64,000 nt of DNA from Isoetes taiwanensis (Eukaryota > Streptophyta > Lycopodiopsida > Isoetales > Isoetaceae): NCBI GenBank assembly GCA_021234155.1, contig JAJEKV010000167.1, forward strand, positions 777,943-841,942, in the 5' to 3' direction. Below are positions 24,849-35,297 of this stretch, piece after piece. How positions within the stretch are numbered: the stretch's first letter is position 1; the number at the start of each line of letters is the position of its first letter. The notes beneath the pieces are model-generated. The model searched no databases. It was not told the origin of the DNA and was given only the letters and a program-made list of their open reading frames with translations. Position numbers and translations under genes: made by a program.

Positions 24849-25596
24849 TTTCAATTTCATTTCCTCTATACGTCAACTTTTCAGTCTTTCATAGCATGCC
24901 ACATATCTCACCAATTTTTCATGTTGATTTGTCCATGATGCTAGTTAGAACGTGAAAATTTGGACTTCCCCTCAAAGGCAAGCCTATGGGTTTGGAGTAT
25001 AGTCTAGTGAATGAACTTGGAATTCAAAATGAGTTAAACGAGAGAACGATTTAGTCAGTTATAATTTATATATTGTCCAAGTGGCCTTGTTCCTGCCCAT
25101 ATTTGTGAGTATAAAATAAGAGCACTATTTACGACACTTTTTGTTGACACATGCATGTACACATCCCATCAACTTCTCGAGTGTAACAAGGAGCGAGCAT
25201 TACAGAGACCCATTAAAAGGGGTCAGAACTAAAAGCTAAGGACAATAATACAGCTCTTCTATTGAGTACTGTGGGACAGACTTTTGTGCTTCACATTACT
25301 GCCCCTTTCTGCCTTCTGCTACGGCAGTTAAGAAAGACTTGGTTCACAATTAAAATGACAGGATTTAATCAATAAATAAATTAATGCAGCCTATTATCTA
25401 AAATCACATTAGGATAGTAAACATTTCCGTGTTATTTGATCATGAAGAAATGGGTAATATGTACAATCTGAAATCTGGTCGAAGTTCTTCTCTACTATAT
25501 ATAAAACCTCGCCACAACAATGGCTAAGTAGAAAGTTTTAAGTTTTGAATTCCAAACTAATCAGAGCAGACTCTATGGAGTAGATAGATGACAGAT
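24849..25596. other. No gene recognised; tetraspanin 3' flank
   Basis: AT-rich DNA without credible open frames. The part next to 25596 should hold the 3' untranslated region of the tetraspanin gene. I found no clear polyadenylation signal. Confidence 0.55.
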
Positions 25597-26527
25597 TTAG
25601 TAGTACTTATCTCTTCTTGCATTCCGAAAGGCACAGCAGCCAACAGAGTAGACAATCACCAAGAAGATGAACATGACTATATTAACTGCTGCTACCTTGC
25701 GCCAAACCTGCTTTATATTCTGAAGAACTCCAGCACGGCAAGCGTCACACTTGAAGCACAATTCCTTCTGATCATTGGACCAATTTGTACAATCTGTATC
25801 TGTTGTAGTTCCTTGAATGGTCCATACTGTGGCATTCTCAAACTGATAATTGCAATCCGTGGGCGGTTTGCAGCATCCTGACTGCCAAGAAAGTACCACA
25901 ACAGAATTTCAACTTCAAGCCAAAAATGTTTTCTATCTAAAATTAGGTTACCCAAATCATTATCAGAACAGTTGGGTGCCAAATTAGATTACTGAGTTAT
26001 TGAATAAATCTGACATTCTTTCCACATACCTGAAGAGGTGAAAGTTTAGCCTTATCAAACTGTTCTTCTGTCGGATAATCTTCTGCCAGATTTTGACATA
26101 CTTTAGCATCAGAAAGGCAGCTTCTAATCTTTTCCCAGTTCTTTTGATTTTCGACCCTTCTCTGGAGCCAAGTGGAATAATCTCCAAGCCTGTAATCTTT
26201 GAAACCTTTGCCAGAAAGGGCATGGCCGGCGCCTTTGTTTGTGACAACGAAAGCAAATACCGTGAAGCAAAACAAGAGCAAAATGAGGATGAACATCACA
26301 AATAAATAGATCCATAGAAGCCAGGCCACACGACAACAGCTTCCGATAAAGCCTGCCAGAGAAACAAGCAGAATAAACACGCCTATTGCTATCACCGGAC
26401 CTTGCAGAAAGCGTACACAGATTGTATCGTGCTTGTGTGCCAGCCAGATTCCAGCTCCAATAATGGGGATTGAACAGAGCATCGTTATAAAGTTCAGAAT
26501 CCCTGTTAAATAGTTGCTTGTGGCCAT
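25597..26527 (-). CDS. Plant tetraspanin, 2 exons
   Basis: A four-pass membrane protein of about 260 residues that should organise plasma-membrane or vesicle microdomains. Exon 1 is 26527-26030 and exon 2 is 25881-25597, joined by a GT-AG intron in frame (SPLQ | SGCC). Transmembrane segments lie at about residues 8-29, 44-66, 70-95 and 229-250. The large extracellular loop carries the plant GCC(K/R)P signature (GCCKPP, residues 168-173) and further Cys residues at about 176, 197, 208, 211 and 214. The single intron just before GCCK and the length fit the plant TET family. I cannot assign a subgroup. No defect is visible. Confidence 0.93.
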
Positions 26528-26573
26528 TTTTCTCTAATCTTTGCAGTTTTCTTCCGATCCAAATCTTTCTACT

Positions 26574-26824
26574 CTGTACCAGCAAAAATGGCCAAGCAAC
26601 TCAAGCTTTGAAACAAACCAAGATCAAACACGAATGTATCATCTGAGAATAACATTAGCCTACAGCGGCAGATGTACACGAACCCTAACTAAAATCGTGC
26701 GGAAAAAATGATAGAACACGAAGGATTCACCAAATTGAACAAATGAAGCATCAAACGAAAAAGAAAAAGGAGGAGAATACGATTAAAACAAGCGGAGAAG
26801 AAGCAAATTCTAACCTGGTAAGAT
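26574..26824 (-). other. Probable intron in the tetraspanin 5' leader
   Basis: An acceptor reading GGTACAG lies just upstream of the start codon region, and a donor reading CAG|GTTAG lies at 26825/26824. The leader would then consist of a short exon above 26825 and 26573-26528. This is an inference from splice-site sequence only. Confidence 0.4.
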
Positions 26825-26946
26825 CGTCTGCGAAAGCTAGAGCTCCGGGAGGAAACAAAAGGCCATCGGATTTTGTGTTAAGGCTAGTTTTCAAAGGCCT
26901 ACCTAAGAACCGGCCTGGAATCTTGTTTTATTTTATTGGGCATTTT

Positions 26947-26957
26947 ATTTTATATCA
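26947..26957 (-). promoter_or_regulatory. Possible TATA box of the tetraspanin gene
   Basis: GATATAAAATA lies on the minus strand about 120 bases above the proposed leader donor. Transcription would begin near 26920. Support is motif and position only; the region is AT-rich, so chance matches are likely. Confidence 0.3.
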
Positions 26958-27088
26958 TTTGTTTTAATTTAAAATGTAACCCTTCCAGCCTTCACGACGT
27001 GCATTTGGCTCTAGGTCTACATTTACCATGATATCCTTGTTTATATTCACATGTTTAGACCACTATCTCTACATTACCAGAAGAAGAA

Positions 27089-27252
27089 GCAACTGCATTG
27101 GCCCAGACAACATGCAACAAAATGTGCTTGTGCCATACTTGTTCCTTGGGTATCACATTAATTTATAATAGCAACTGCATTGGCCCAGACAACATGCAGC
27201 AAAATGTGCTTGTGCGACAGTTGTTCCTTGGGTATCACATTAATTTATAATA
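27089..27252. repeat. Tandem duplication, 82-bp unit x2
   Basis: Units at 27089-27170 and 27171-27252 begin GCAACTGCATTGGCCCAGAC and differ at only a few bases. Confidence 0.9.
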
Positions 27253-29077
27253 ACTGCGTATTCGAAAGCTATAAGAGGAAAAGCCAAGTACATCCTTTTC
27301 TAGTGGCTTTGTCTCATAATTTCACTCCTTAGACGAATAGGTGACAATTAATGTCTTTCTTATATAGACATCAATGATATTTAACCCTAGCTAAAAGCAA
27401 GACATATCAAAGAAGCTTCGTGTGGTGATGCATATTCCATTTCTTGTACAAAATTTACGCAGGGTGTAACTAGTATCCTATGTTTATTGGATCTCAGCTT
27501 AGTTGTCTTCTTATTTCATACTTAGATCATTTTGTCATTGCTAAAGGTTTATTCTATGGATTGTGTAGTAAACCTGGACGGTTTACAGGTTATGAGATTA
27601 TGATTTATTTAAAAAAGTCTAGTAATTTGTTTAGAAGAGATAAAAGGTATGGTTCATTGTTGTGAACCATAACGATTGCTATTCCTAAAGTTTGCAAAGA
27701 CCTTCGGTTGGTGCTGTAGATTGCAAACAGGAATAGAGAACCTTATTCTGGCTATTCTTGATGTTTGTAAGTCGTCTAGTTGGTGCTAGTAATTCTCCTA
27801 GGCATATAGATGTGCCTTCATTATTCATTGAAAGACATTATGGTAGGTCAAGATAGTTTTACTTCAGATTTATATAGCAGGGGCGGAAAAAATAAATTGC
27901 TCCGAGATCTCTCGCCTGTCCCCTGCAGTGCCCGTTTTCAAGGCCCCCCATTATGACGTACCAGGCTTGTGTCAAGTGGTGCAATACATCTCCACTGTCA
28001 TGCGCCACAATTCATCGCAATCGTCAATCAATTTACCCCAGTCCAGCATACCTGACACAATAGCCCAGGATCCTCAACAAATTTTTTCCCTGCTTTGAGA
28101 GACCACGTTGTTTTTCCTCACGTAAGGATCCAATGGTGTATCCATAGATACGGGATCCCACTCCGAGATCCCTTGCATATCCCCTACGGAGCCCGTTATC
28201 CGGCCCCTCAGTTATGCCATACCTGACATGTGTCAGATCCATCAACTAATCTCCACCATCAAAGCCACCGGTAAGTGGACTCTAAGTTTCTTCTTCGGTG
28301 GTTGGATTACATTATCGATTGGAAAGGATATTCTCCAAAATGATGAATTCAGGAACTTGTAGAGAATCCGACTAACGCTCCTGAGAAGAGTGTGAAATTC
28401 CACCGATATTACGCTTGCTCCATGATTTTTGAAATAGAGTTACATATTGTATTTGTTGTGGCATGAAAATGTAATTCTTATATCTTGCAAACACACGTTA
28501 AGCAAAGTTTTGCATTGCACCTCTCCAGAATGAATTTTTTACCACTATTTGGTCATATTTTATAGCAGAGAATATACCTACTCAAAATTCTAGTTCTAAG
28601 CTATGTTATAATCGAACTTGGAGTTTGATGTTCCAGAATAATGCGAGATTGAGATTCCACCGGTATGCTATTAAGGCTATGCAATTGCGATCTTGAGATT
28701 CCACTGGTATGCTATTAAGGCTATGCAATTGGTTTTCTAGTCCTTTGTAATAGCATTGAGACAGATAGATAGGTAGGTAGGTAGGTAGGTAGGTAGGTAG
28801 GTATTATTTTAACATCAGCAAAGATTACCCAATGTAGCTCCTTGTGTAGAATTAAACTTATTAGCTGTATATTTATTTGGGAATAAGAGTATCAAAATTA
28901 CACACAACATAAGAGAAAAGAAATGAGAGCAAAACACACAATCTAAAGTTCTCTTGTGGTAATTAAACTTACTAACTACATATTTATTTTAGGATAGAAG
29001 TATCAGATTACACTATGCTTATTGATGATAGTCATCAAACGTCCTGACCCGTTGAATTTAATTCCAACTTTTGTTGG
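27253..29077. repeat. Repeat-rich intergenic DNA
   Basis: No gene was recognised. Related ~110-bp segments containing CTCCGAGATC and a GCCCGTT.TCCGGCCCC-like core lie at about 27895-28010 and 28153-28265. A 37-bp unit beginning GAGATTCCAC is duplicated at 28651 and 28695. A (TAGG)n microsatellite fills 28769-28803. Confidence 0.7.
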
Positions 29078-29575
29078 TGTTGAACCACACAACAAGTGGT
29101 CCAACATGTGTATGTGGCGATTGAGAAGATATTATTTGGGGCAATGGTTAAAAAATGTAATTTGGGGCAATGTTAAAATATTATAATGGGATATTGTATG
29201 GTGGAGATAAAGAGGTGAAGAATTGAAGGGAGAAGATGAAGAGGTGCTTCCAACGGTTTTGATAAAGAGGTGGATATTGGAGAGCTCAGATTTTATTGTA
29301 AAAACTATAAAGATTTTGAGGAGATTTATTCTCCTCCTCTTCCTTTGATGCATTTTTAGGAGCATGGTGGCAATGCTCTAAGAGGAGGGTGGCAGCCTCC
29401 TCTTCATTAGATTGAAGGCCCTTGCAAGGGGATTTCTGTTGTATTTTGATCATGTTTTATTGAAGAAAATATTTATCTCTGTGCAAATTTTGATGTCTCA
29501 TTCAGTGGATATTCAATATCTTTTCTTGAGATGAGATTTTATGGGTGTTGGCCTGGATGGGGAACCAGGTTCAAC
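29078..29575 (+). repeat. Left LTR of the inverted-LTR element
   Basis: Begins TGTTGAACCAC and ends GGTTCAACA, then continues into a primer-site-like TGGCACTCCTGG. The first 29 bases form a hairpin (arms 29078-29088 and 29096-29106, 10 of 11 paired). Confidence 0.8.
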
Positions 29576-29634
29576 ATTATGGCACTCCTGGTGGGACTCT
29601 ATATTTCCGCAGTTGTGGAAGATTTCCTGCAAAT

Positions 29635-29765
29635 CCTTCTCTGCTCAATCCGGTGGGATTTTTGCCTTTTGGCCTTATGAACGCCCCCGCTGCCTTTCAA
29701 CGAGTTATGTGCAGAGTTTTCAAGGACATCCCATCAGATTTTCTTAGGATATTCCTTGACGCTAA
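29635..29765 (+). pseudogene. Ty3/gypsy reverse transcriptase fragment
   Basis: The translated segment includes FGLMNAPAAFQRVM and ends at FLRIFLDA, the RT palm region of Ty3/gypsy elements. It lies only 60 bases from the left LTR, so most of the interior between LTR and RT has been lost. Fossil fragment. Confidence 0.75.
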
Positions 29766-30310
29766 GTCCCAACATTTGGGGCAACTACGGCACGTGTGTG
29801 ATTTTCCTTGAAATGCAGTAACATTTGGCTCTTTTCGAGTAATCGTCTATAAATGTAATAAAGTATCATTTTCCTGTTCTGTTTCTCTTGTTGAGAGGTC
29901 CACAAATATCTGTATGAACTAAATCCAGCACATTCTTTGCTCTCCTTGCTTTCTTTGAGAATGGAATACGAATATTCTTGCCCAACATACATCCCTTGCA
30001 TATAAAATTATCAAGTTTGTCACAGATACAAGAAATGTAGCCCATTTTGTTCAAGATACTCACATTAAGTTGAAGTAACTATCTGATCATAATCTGGAGC
30101 AGTAGTGATTAACAAAAAAAATGAAGTTGTAGATTCACTTGTTGATCCATGCTGAATAGATTTCCTTGATTTCTCTCCTATAGCCATGTTTGTTTTTCCT
30201 TGACATTTCATAGCCTCTCCATGCCAAAATTCCCAAGTATGCCCTTAATGGAATTGTGAATACAGCATATCTTTGCTGCCCCAATTCTTGTTTTCTACTC
30301 CATCAAAACC
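29762..30310 (-). pseudogene. Ty1/copia gag-pre-integrase fragment
   Basis: The minus-strand translation at 29762-30063 includes CKGCMLGKNIRIPF and LVHTDICGPLNK, typical of the copia gag-pre-integrase zinc region and the start of integrase. Weaker similarity continues to about 30310. It is a fragment from a different superfamily inside the inverted-LTR element, probably an older or captured insertion. Confidence 0.7.
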
Positions 30311-32019
30311 TTGCCTAGACTGCTTAACATGAGTGCACAATGATCATATGAATCTGTACCTTGTCCACTGTTATCAATCATGTGCCCACTCCGAAAAAAG
30401 AAAAAATAGATTGAGATACTATGACCCTTGGCCAGTGCAAACATTTTGGGGCACAGTCTCTGTTCATTTCAAATGTATCGCTATTCAATGGGTCAATCCC
30501 CCTCAAAAAGCTTGATGGGCAACATTATGATCTGGCCAAGGACAACTTGGGGCAAAGCTTATTTCTTCTCAAAAGGCATATATATCTGAGACAATCCCGT
30601 ATATTCCTTATCTGGTCAACCTATATTTCGAGGCAATTCCTATGAGCTCGATTCTGCATTTCCCATCTTTCCTTCCAAATCTCATTGTTCCAAATGCCTT
30701 TTTACCCTTAGCCTTGTTTTTCCAATCTATTTACCCTTGCTTTTTTTTTCCTTAGCTTTTTTCCTAGTCTATTCGCATGGATCGTAAGTGAACTATGACC
30801 TATTTTGTTGCTGAAGCCAAGTATGGCAAAAACGTCCACAATAGCATGCCCGAATATTTATACGGTGGTCTTTAGAGGTGGAGGAAAATCAACGATGCTG
30901 GCAGCACCGTTTCCTAAGATTCTGGCGATGCACAAGGACTGGAGGATCAAAAACGAAAATGGCATCAAAAGATGCACGGCTTCAGGAAGAAAAATCGACC
31001 CAGTGAGTGCAGTCATTATTTGAAACTAATTCTATTCTTTGTGCAGACATTGGATTCTAAACTGATATACAAAATGATCAGGTCATTTGGAAATCTTGAA
31101 TTGGGAGATCACAGAGTTTGGTGTATTTGGAGGCATTATTTGGAGTACTTATGCTTTGGTCATAATGAGTTACAGATTATGATTATGTAACAGACTTGAT
31201 ATGCTGCCTTATTTGGTACAAATGAAAGTTTAATTAGTTGAGTCTAAGCAGGTTGATATCAGGGAGGAGTGCAGCATATGCATATATCATATTCAGTGGG
31301 ATGCAATATTGAATGTAAGAATGTCAAACTGTTTTGACACAGCAGTATTTAAGGCACTGTAGCTACAGATTTGTTGGAATGTGAAACGAGCATATTGTTG
31401 CAAGATTTATTTGAACATCTATTATTGTGAAATTATCATATAAATGAGAAAAGCCCTGCTTTGGTTTGGAAGTTCATATATTGTAGCCATGATTTGTTTG
31501 TTTGTCTTTTAGTCTTTAGTGAAGTAAGAGGAAGGAAGCTTGCTGTACTGCGGTTAAATCTCCTCAATAAAAATAGTTAAGACTATGGTAGAAGACTGCT
31601 ACAAGTATCTAGTGGTTGCTTTAATTACGTTGATGTGCGCATGCTATAAACTAAATTCTCATGTATACACAGGCTGGACAGTAAGTATTTGACAGTATCA
31701 TCTAAGTCTTTGTATGCATAGATTTCTTATTGTTTTCATCTGGACATAAATGTTTTTGCGATTGTATCAGTCACAGACATTACATTGTTGCTTTGCAAAT
31801 ACAAGTAACAAGTGGTTTCTTAAAATGTGAGGCTGTGACATGCTATAAATTATAAGTTCTGGAAGGTTTACAGGCTGGGCAGAAATATAATTGACTGTTG
31901 CTACTATGTCAGTTCACAGATATCATCTGACGTATTGCGAACAAAGTTAATATTGTTTAGATTGTTGGTGTATTGCTCCACATACATCAACATCTTTTGT
32001 CCCACCCGGAGTGCCATAA
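30311..32019. other. Unassigned interior of the inverted-LTR element
   Basis: AT-rich DNA. A plus-strand open segment at 30808-31023 (begins MAKTSTIACPNIYTVVFRGG in its later Met frame) runs into a donor-like GTGAGT near 31004. It has higher coding appearance than its surroundings, but I do not recognise it. It could be a captured host exon. Confidence 0.35.
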
Positions 32020-32515
32020 TGTTGAACCTGGTTCCCCATCCAGGCCAACACCCCATCAAATCTCATCTCAAGAAAAGATATTGAATATCCACTGAATGAG
32101 ACATCAAAATTTACATAGAGATAAATATTTTCTTCAATAAAACATGATCAAAATACAACAGAAATCCCCTTGCAAGGGCCTTCAATCTAATGAAGAGAAG
32201 GCTGCCACCCTCCTCTTAGAGCGTTGCCACCATGCTCCTAAAAATGCATCGAAGGAAGAGGAGGAGAATAAATCTCCTCAAAATGTTTATAGTTTTTACA
32301 ATAAAATCTGAGCTCTCCAATATCCACCTCTTTATCAAAACCGTTGGAAGCACCTCTTCATCTTGTCCCTTCAATTCTTCACCTCTTTATCTCCACCATA
32401 CAATACCCCATTATAATATTTTAACATTGCCCCAAATTACATTTTTTAACCATTGCCCCAAATATTATCTTCTCAATCGCCACATACACATGTTGGACCA
32501 CTTGTGGTTCAACAG
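32020..32515 (-). repeat. Right LTR of the inverted-LTR element
   Basis: Reverse complement of the left LTR with a similar length. Its U3-end hairpin has arms 32492-32502 and 32505-32515 around a 2-base loop. The primer-site-like segment lies inward at about 31999-32019. Confidence 0.8.
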
Positions 32516-33841
32516 TTGGTATGCCAACCAAAGATAATCTAGAAACAATTTGATTTATTGCAAATGTCAAAATGTACATTATTTTCCATAACTTTCAGCC
32601 ACTTAGTTATTGTACTTTTTACCCCCCTATGTTTATGGTACCAAACCTAAAACAACAACTGCAATTATGGTATTAGGCCTAAAACCATTGAAATAAGAAC
32701 AATTTGAAGAAAGAAAATGAAGAAAGAATCACACACTAGTTGTCCAAGATCAACTGTTATCAGGAACAAAGCAAGGGGGCTTCAGCTTGTGGAACCTGAT
32801 GGTTTTTTACCCTTTTTCGTATGTATACTAGGAGTCATAGGGTTTTTTAGATGGTGTTCTAATTAGAAAACTATACAGAAAGGGTCAAATTTGCTTATTA
32901 GAAACATATATACTAGGGGCTTTTTAGCTATCTTGTGCACGCATGTGGCATGTCCTGTATAAAGAAGGTGGATCCCCTAGAGCATTTCCTTGCAGACACC
33001 CAACGTGCTACTTGTATGTAAACACAATAACCAATAACCATAGAAGACAGGTCGATGTGTTTCTATAGCAACTACAATAGCAGGAATTGTTAGTTGTTTT
33101 CAATAGCTAATAGTTTTGGTATTTATTTTATAGTATAGTTGGTTATCACGCTAGCCTTATACAATGAAACCATAGTGTTTTTAAACACATTTCTTTTCCC
33201 CATACTTGTTAATTATTCCAAAATGCTAGTGACGTACTAGGGTATGGTCGCCCCCTACAGCGACTTGCCCGCGTCAGCAGGATCAGGGTTCCTGCCAGCA
33301 TGTTGCAAGGCCTCCAAGTACCGTGCAACGTAGAAATGCCCTGCACGTATGTTGGGCCCCGACACCACGCGGGACATAAGTTACAATCGCGACACATCAC
33401 ACCCGACGTCGATGGCTACAGCGCATCCGGCGAGGTCTCCCGAACCCAAGTCATGCCCTTTTGGCAGACACAACACGTTCGATAAAGCCCGCCCATTTCA
33501 TCGAGATAGGGGCAATTCAATGCATTCTACTTCGAATTGGCGGGCAGATCAATCGACCCTTTTCCAAATGGAGTGGATTGGTAATTCAAAATTTTTTGAA
33601 TCCAAATTGTGCTCTGTATCGCCATATCAGGAGCTTCTACTGCTTCAACTAGCTCGATGGCGCAGACCAGATCGAACAGAGTGCATGGAATGCCATGCCA
33701 ATCCGAGTACCTGCCAATACCAAAAGGGTTAGGCCAAAGCAGGTGAGGAAGAGAAGGATGGATCAAACTCCGGATAATACCATGGCAGGGTAGCCTTAAA
33801 CATCCAAGAGAGGCCAATGGACGGAACAACAGATGTAGGAC
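32516..33841. other. No gene recognised; pogo 5' flank
   Basis: AT-rich, transposon-like DNA to about 33220 gives way to GC-richer DNA at 33235-33560 with no recognisable protein. The right part may be the 5' end of the pogo-like transposon, but I found no convincing terminal inverted repeat. Confidence 0.4.
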
Positions 33842-34696
33842 ATGGTGGAAGAGGTTAGTGAATATGGCATTTCAATTAGAGAGGCCTCTAGGAGATCCGG
33901 TATACCTAAGTCTACCATACGTGATTGGCATCCTCACGTTCTCACTCCCAAGCAGGAAGAGGAACTAGTTGCCTGGGCTCTTGATAGAGTGAACTCGGGT
34001 ATGAGGGTTACCTTGAGTGCAGTGAAGGCAAAGGCAGCCCAAATGGCAAATGCTGGGGATATAAGTACATCAGATGATATGCCATGCAATAAGTGGTGGA
34101 AGCTCTTCAAGCATCCTAATATAACTTTGAGGAGTGCCCAGATATTGGAGAGGGCAAGGGCATTTGCCATGAATTAACCAAACCTAGACATGTTCTATAA
34201 TGGCCTCAAGGCCATCTATGATGAATTTGATTTTCCACCATCTAGGGTTTGGAATGGTGACGAGACTAGGATATAAGCATGCAAGGTTAGGGGTGTAAAG
34301 ATAATTGCAAGGAAGGGTGGACGAGATGTCAATGAAGTTGTCATGAACTCTAGAGTGGGTGACAATTCTGGTATGTGTTATTGTTGAAGGATATAGATTG
34401 CCCAACTTGTACATCGTTAAGGGTAAGAGGATGAAGGCAGATTACATAAGCAGATGTGAGGAAGGGGCAATCCAGTTGCATGGATGACAACTGAACTTTT
34501 TAAGTCATGGTTGACACACTTCCGATCTAGGGTTCCTGGAGGAATGTCCCCAGAAAATCCACATCTATTTTTTTTGGATGGTCACAGCAGCCATGTGGAG
34601 TTGGATGTTATATTGGCTGCAAAAGAATTTGATATTCATTTTGCACTGCTCCCAGCACACACACCCCATAAACTCTAGCAATTTGATGTGGCCTGC
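33842..34696 (+). pseudogene. Pogo/Tigger-like transposase, N-terminal and DDE part
   Basis: A cut-and-paste transposase of the Tc1/mariner superfamily. Residues 1-111 (33842-34177) are open and hold a Psq-type helix-turn-helix (SIREASRRSGIPKSTIRDW) and a CENP-B/Tc5-type DNA-binding domain (LTPKQEEELVAWAL to LRSAQILERA). Past a stop, the DDE domain continues in pieces: SRVWNGDET near 34240, FLDGHSSHV near 34575 and LLPAHTPHKL near 34655, then a stop and QFDVAC. The 11-kb gypsy element interrupts the gene at 34696. Stops within the domain show it was already dead or has since decayed. Confidence 0.85.
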
Positions 34697-35297
34697 TGTT
34701 TGGGGTCTGGGTTCGGGAACTCCTGCAAGACAGCCCTCTGTGAGGACCCTGGATCAAACAGGAGAATCCGGTAGCTGTGTCACACGGGATTTGCAAAAGA
34801 AACAAATGGAAGGGAAGGAGAGAGAACAAAAGAAAAGAATGAGAATACAATGATGAGAACAAAACTTCTTGATATCAATGATGATACATGAACTCTCGCA
34901 ATAGAGAAAAACAAAATGGAGACAAGACCAAAAACTCATCTAAAAACTCGAGTGCTAGCTCTACTCATATATATAGTACAACGACCTCTGGCCCAATATA
35001 GACACTTCGTCAGATCTCGGTGCCGACTCCTGGAAGGAGGCCTGATTTGCAGGAATGTTGGCGGTGCCTCTTGAAATGCCTGAAATCACGCTGACGCTGA
35101 CGCTGACGGCCCGTCACTTGTCTATTCTCGGCCTCTTCTTTGGCGCGGGCGTGGCCTTCGTGGTCTGCTGCTTGGTCTGCTGCTTGGTCTTCTGCTGGGC
35201 TTTTGACGACTGACCCGGACCTGATTGTGGCTCCTTGTTCTTGACCTGGTCCTCCGTGTGCATGAATAGTCATGTACCAGGACGTACAGGACTAACA
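34697..35297 (-). repeat. 3' LTR of the 11-kb gypsy element
   Basis: 601 bp with TGTT...AACA ends. The polypurine tract sits directly beside it at 35298-35309. It contains a 15-bp duplication in a CTGCTTGGTCTGCTG phrase that the 5' LTR lacks, and a short TGACGC tandem run. Confidence 0.9.

Larger units (their letters stand above)
29078..32515. mobile_element. Ty3/gypsy-derived element with inverted LTRs
   Basis: The left LTR (29078-29575, 498 bp) reads on the plus strand and the right LTR (32020-32515, 496 bp) on the minus strand, about 96% identical by eye. Both are bordered inward by the same primer-site region (TGGCACTCC.GGTGGGAC). The outer edges are TGTTGAACC...GGTTCAACA. GTTGG stands directly outside both ends (29073-29077 and 32516-32520), so the unit looks like one insertion. 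The interior holds a gypsy RT scrap, a copia scrap on the other strand and unassigned DNA. It is a fossil and cannot encode a working element. Confidence 0.75.

Noticed and set aside
28769-28803. (TAGG)n run
   Set aside because: An ordinary microsatellite, listed only as part of the repeat-rich stretch.
33209-33829. Short open frames in the GC-richer pogo 5' flank
   Set aside because: Both strands are open by chance at this composition and no domain is visible.
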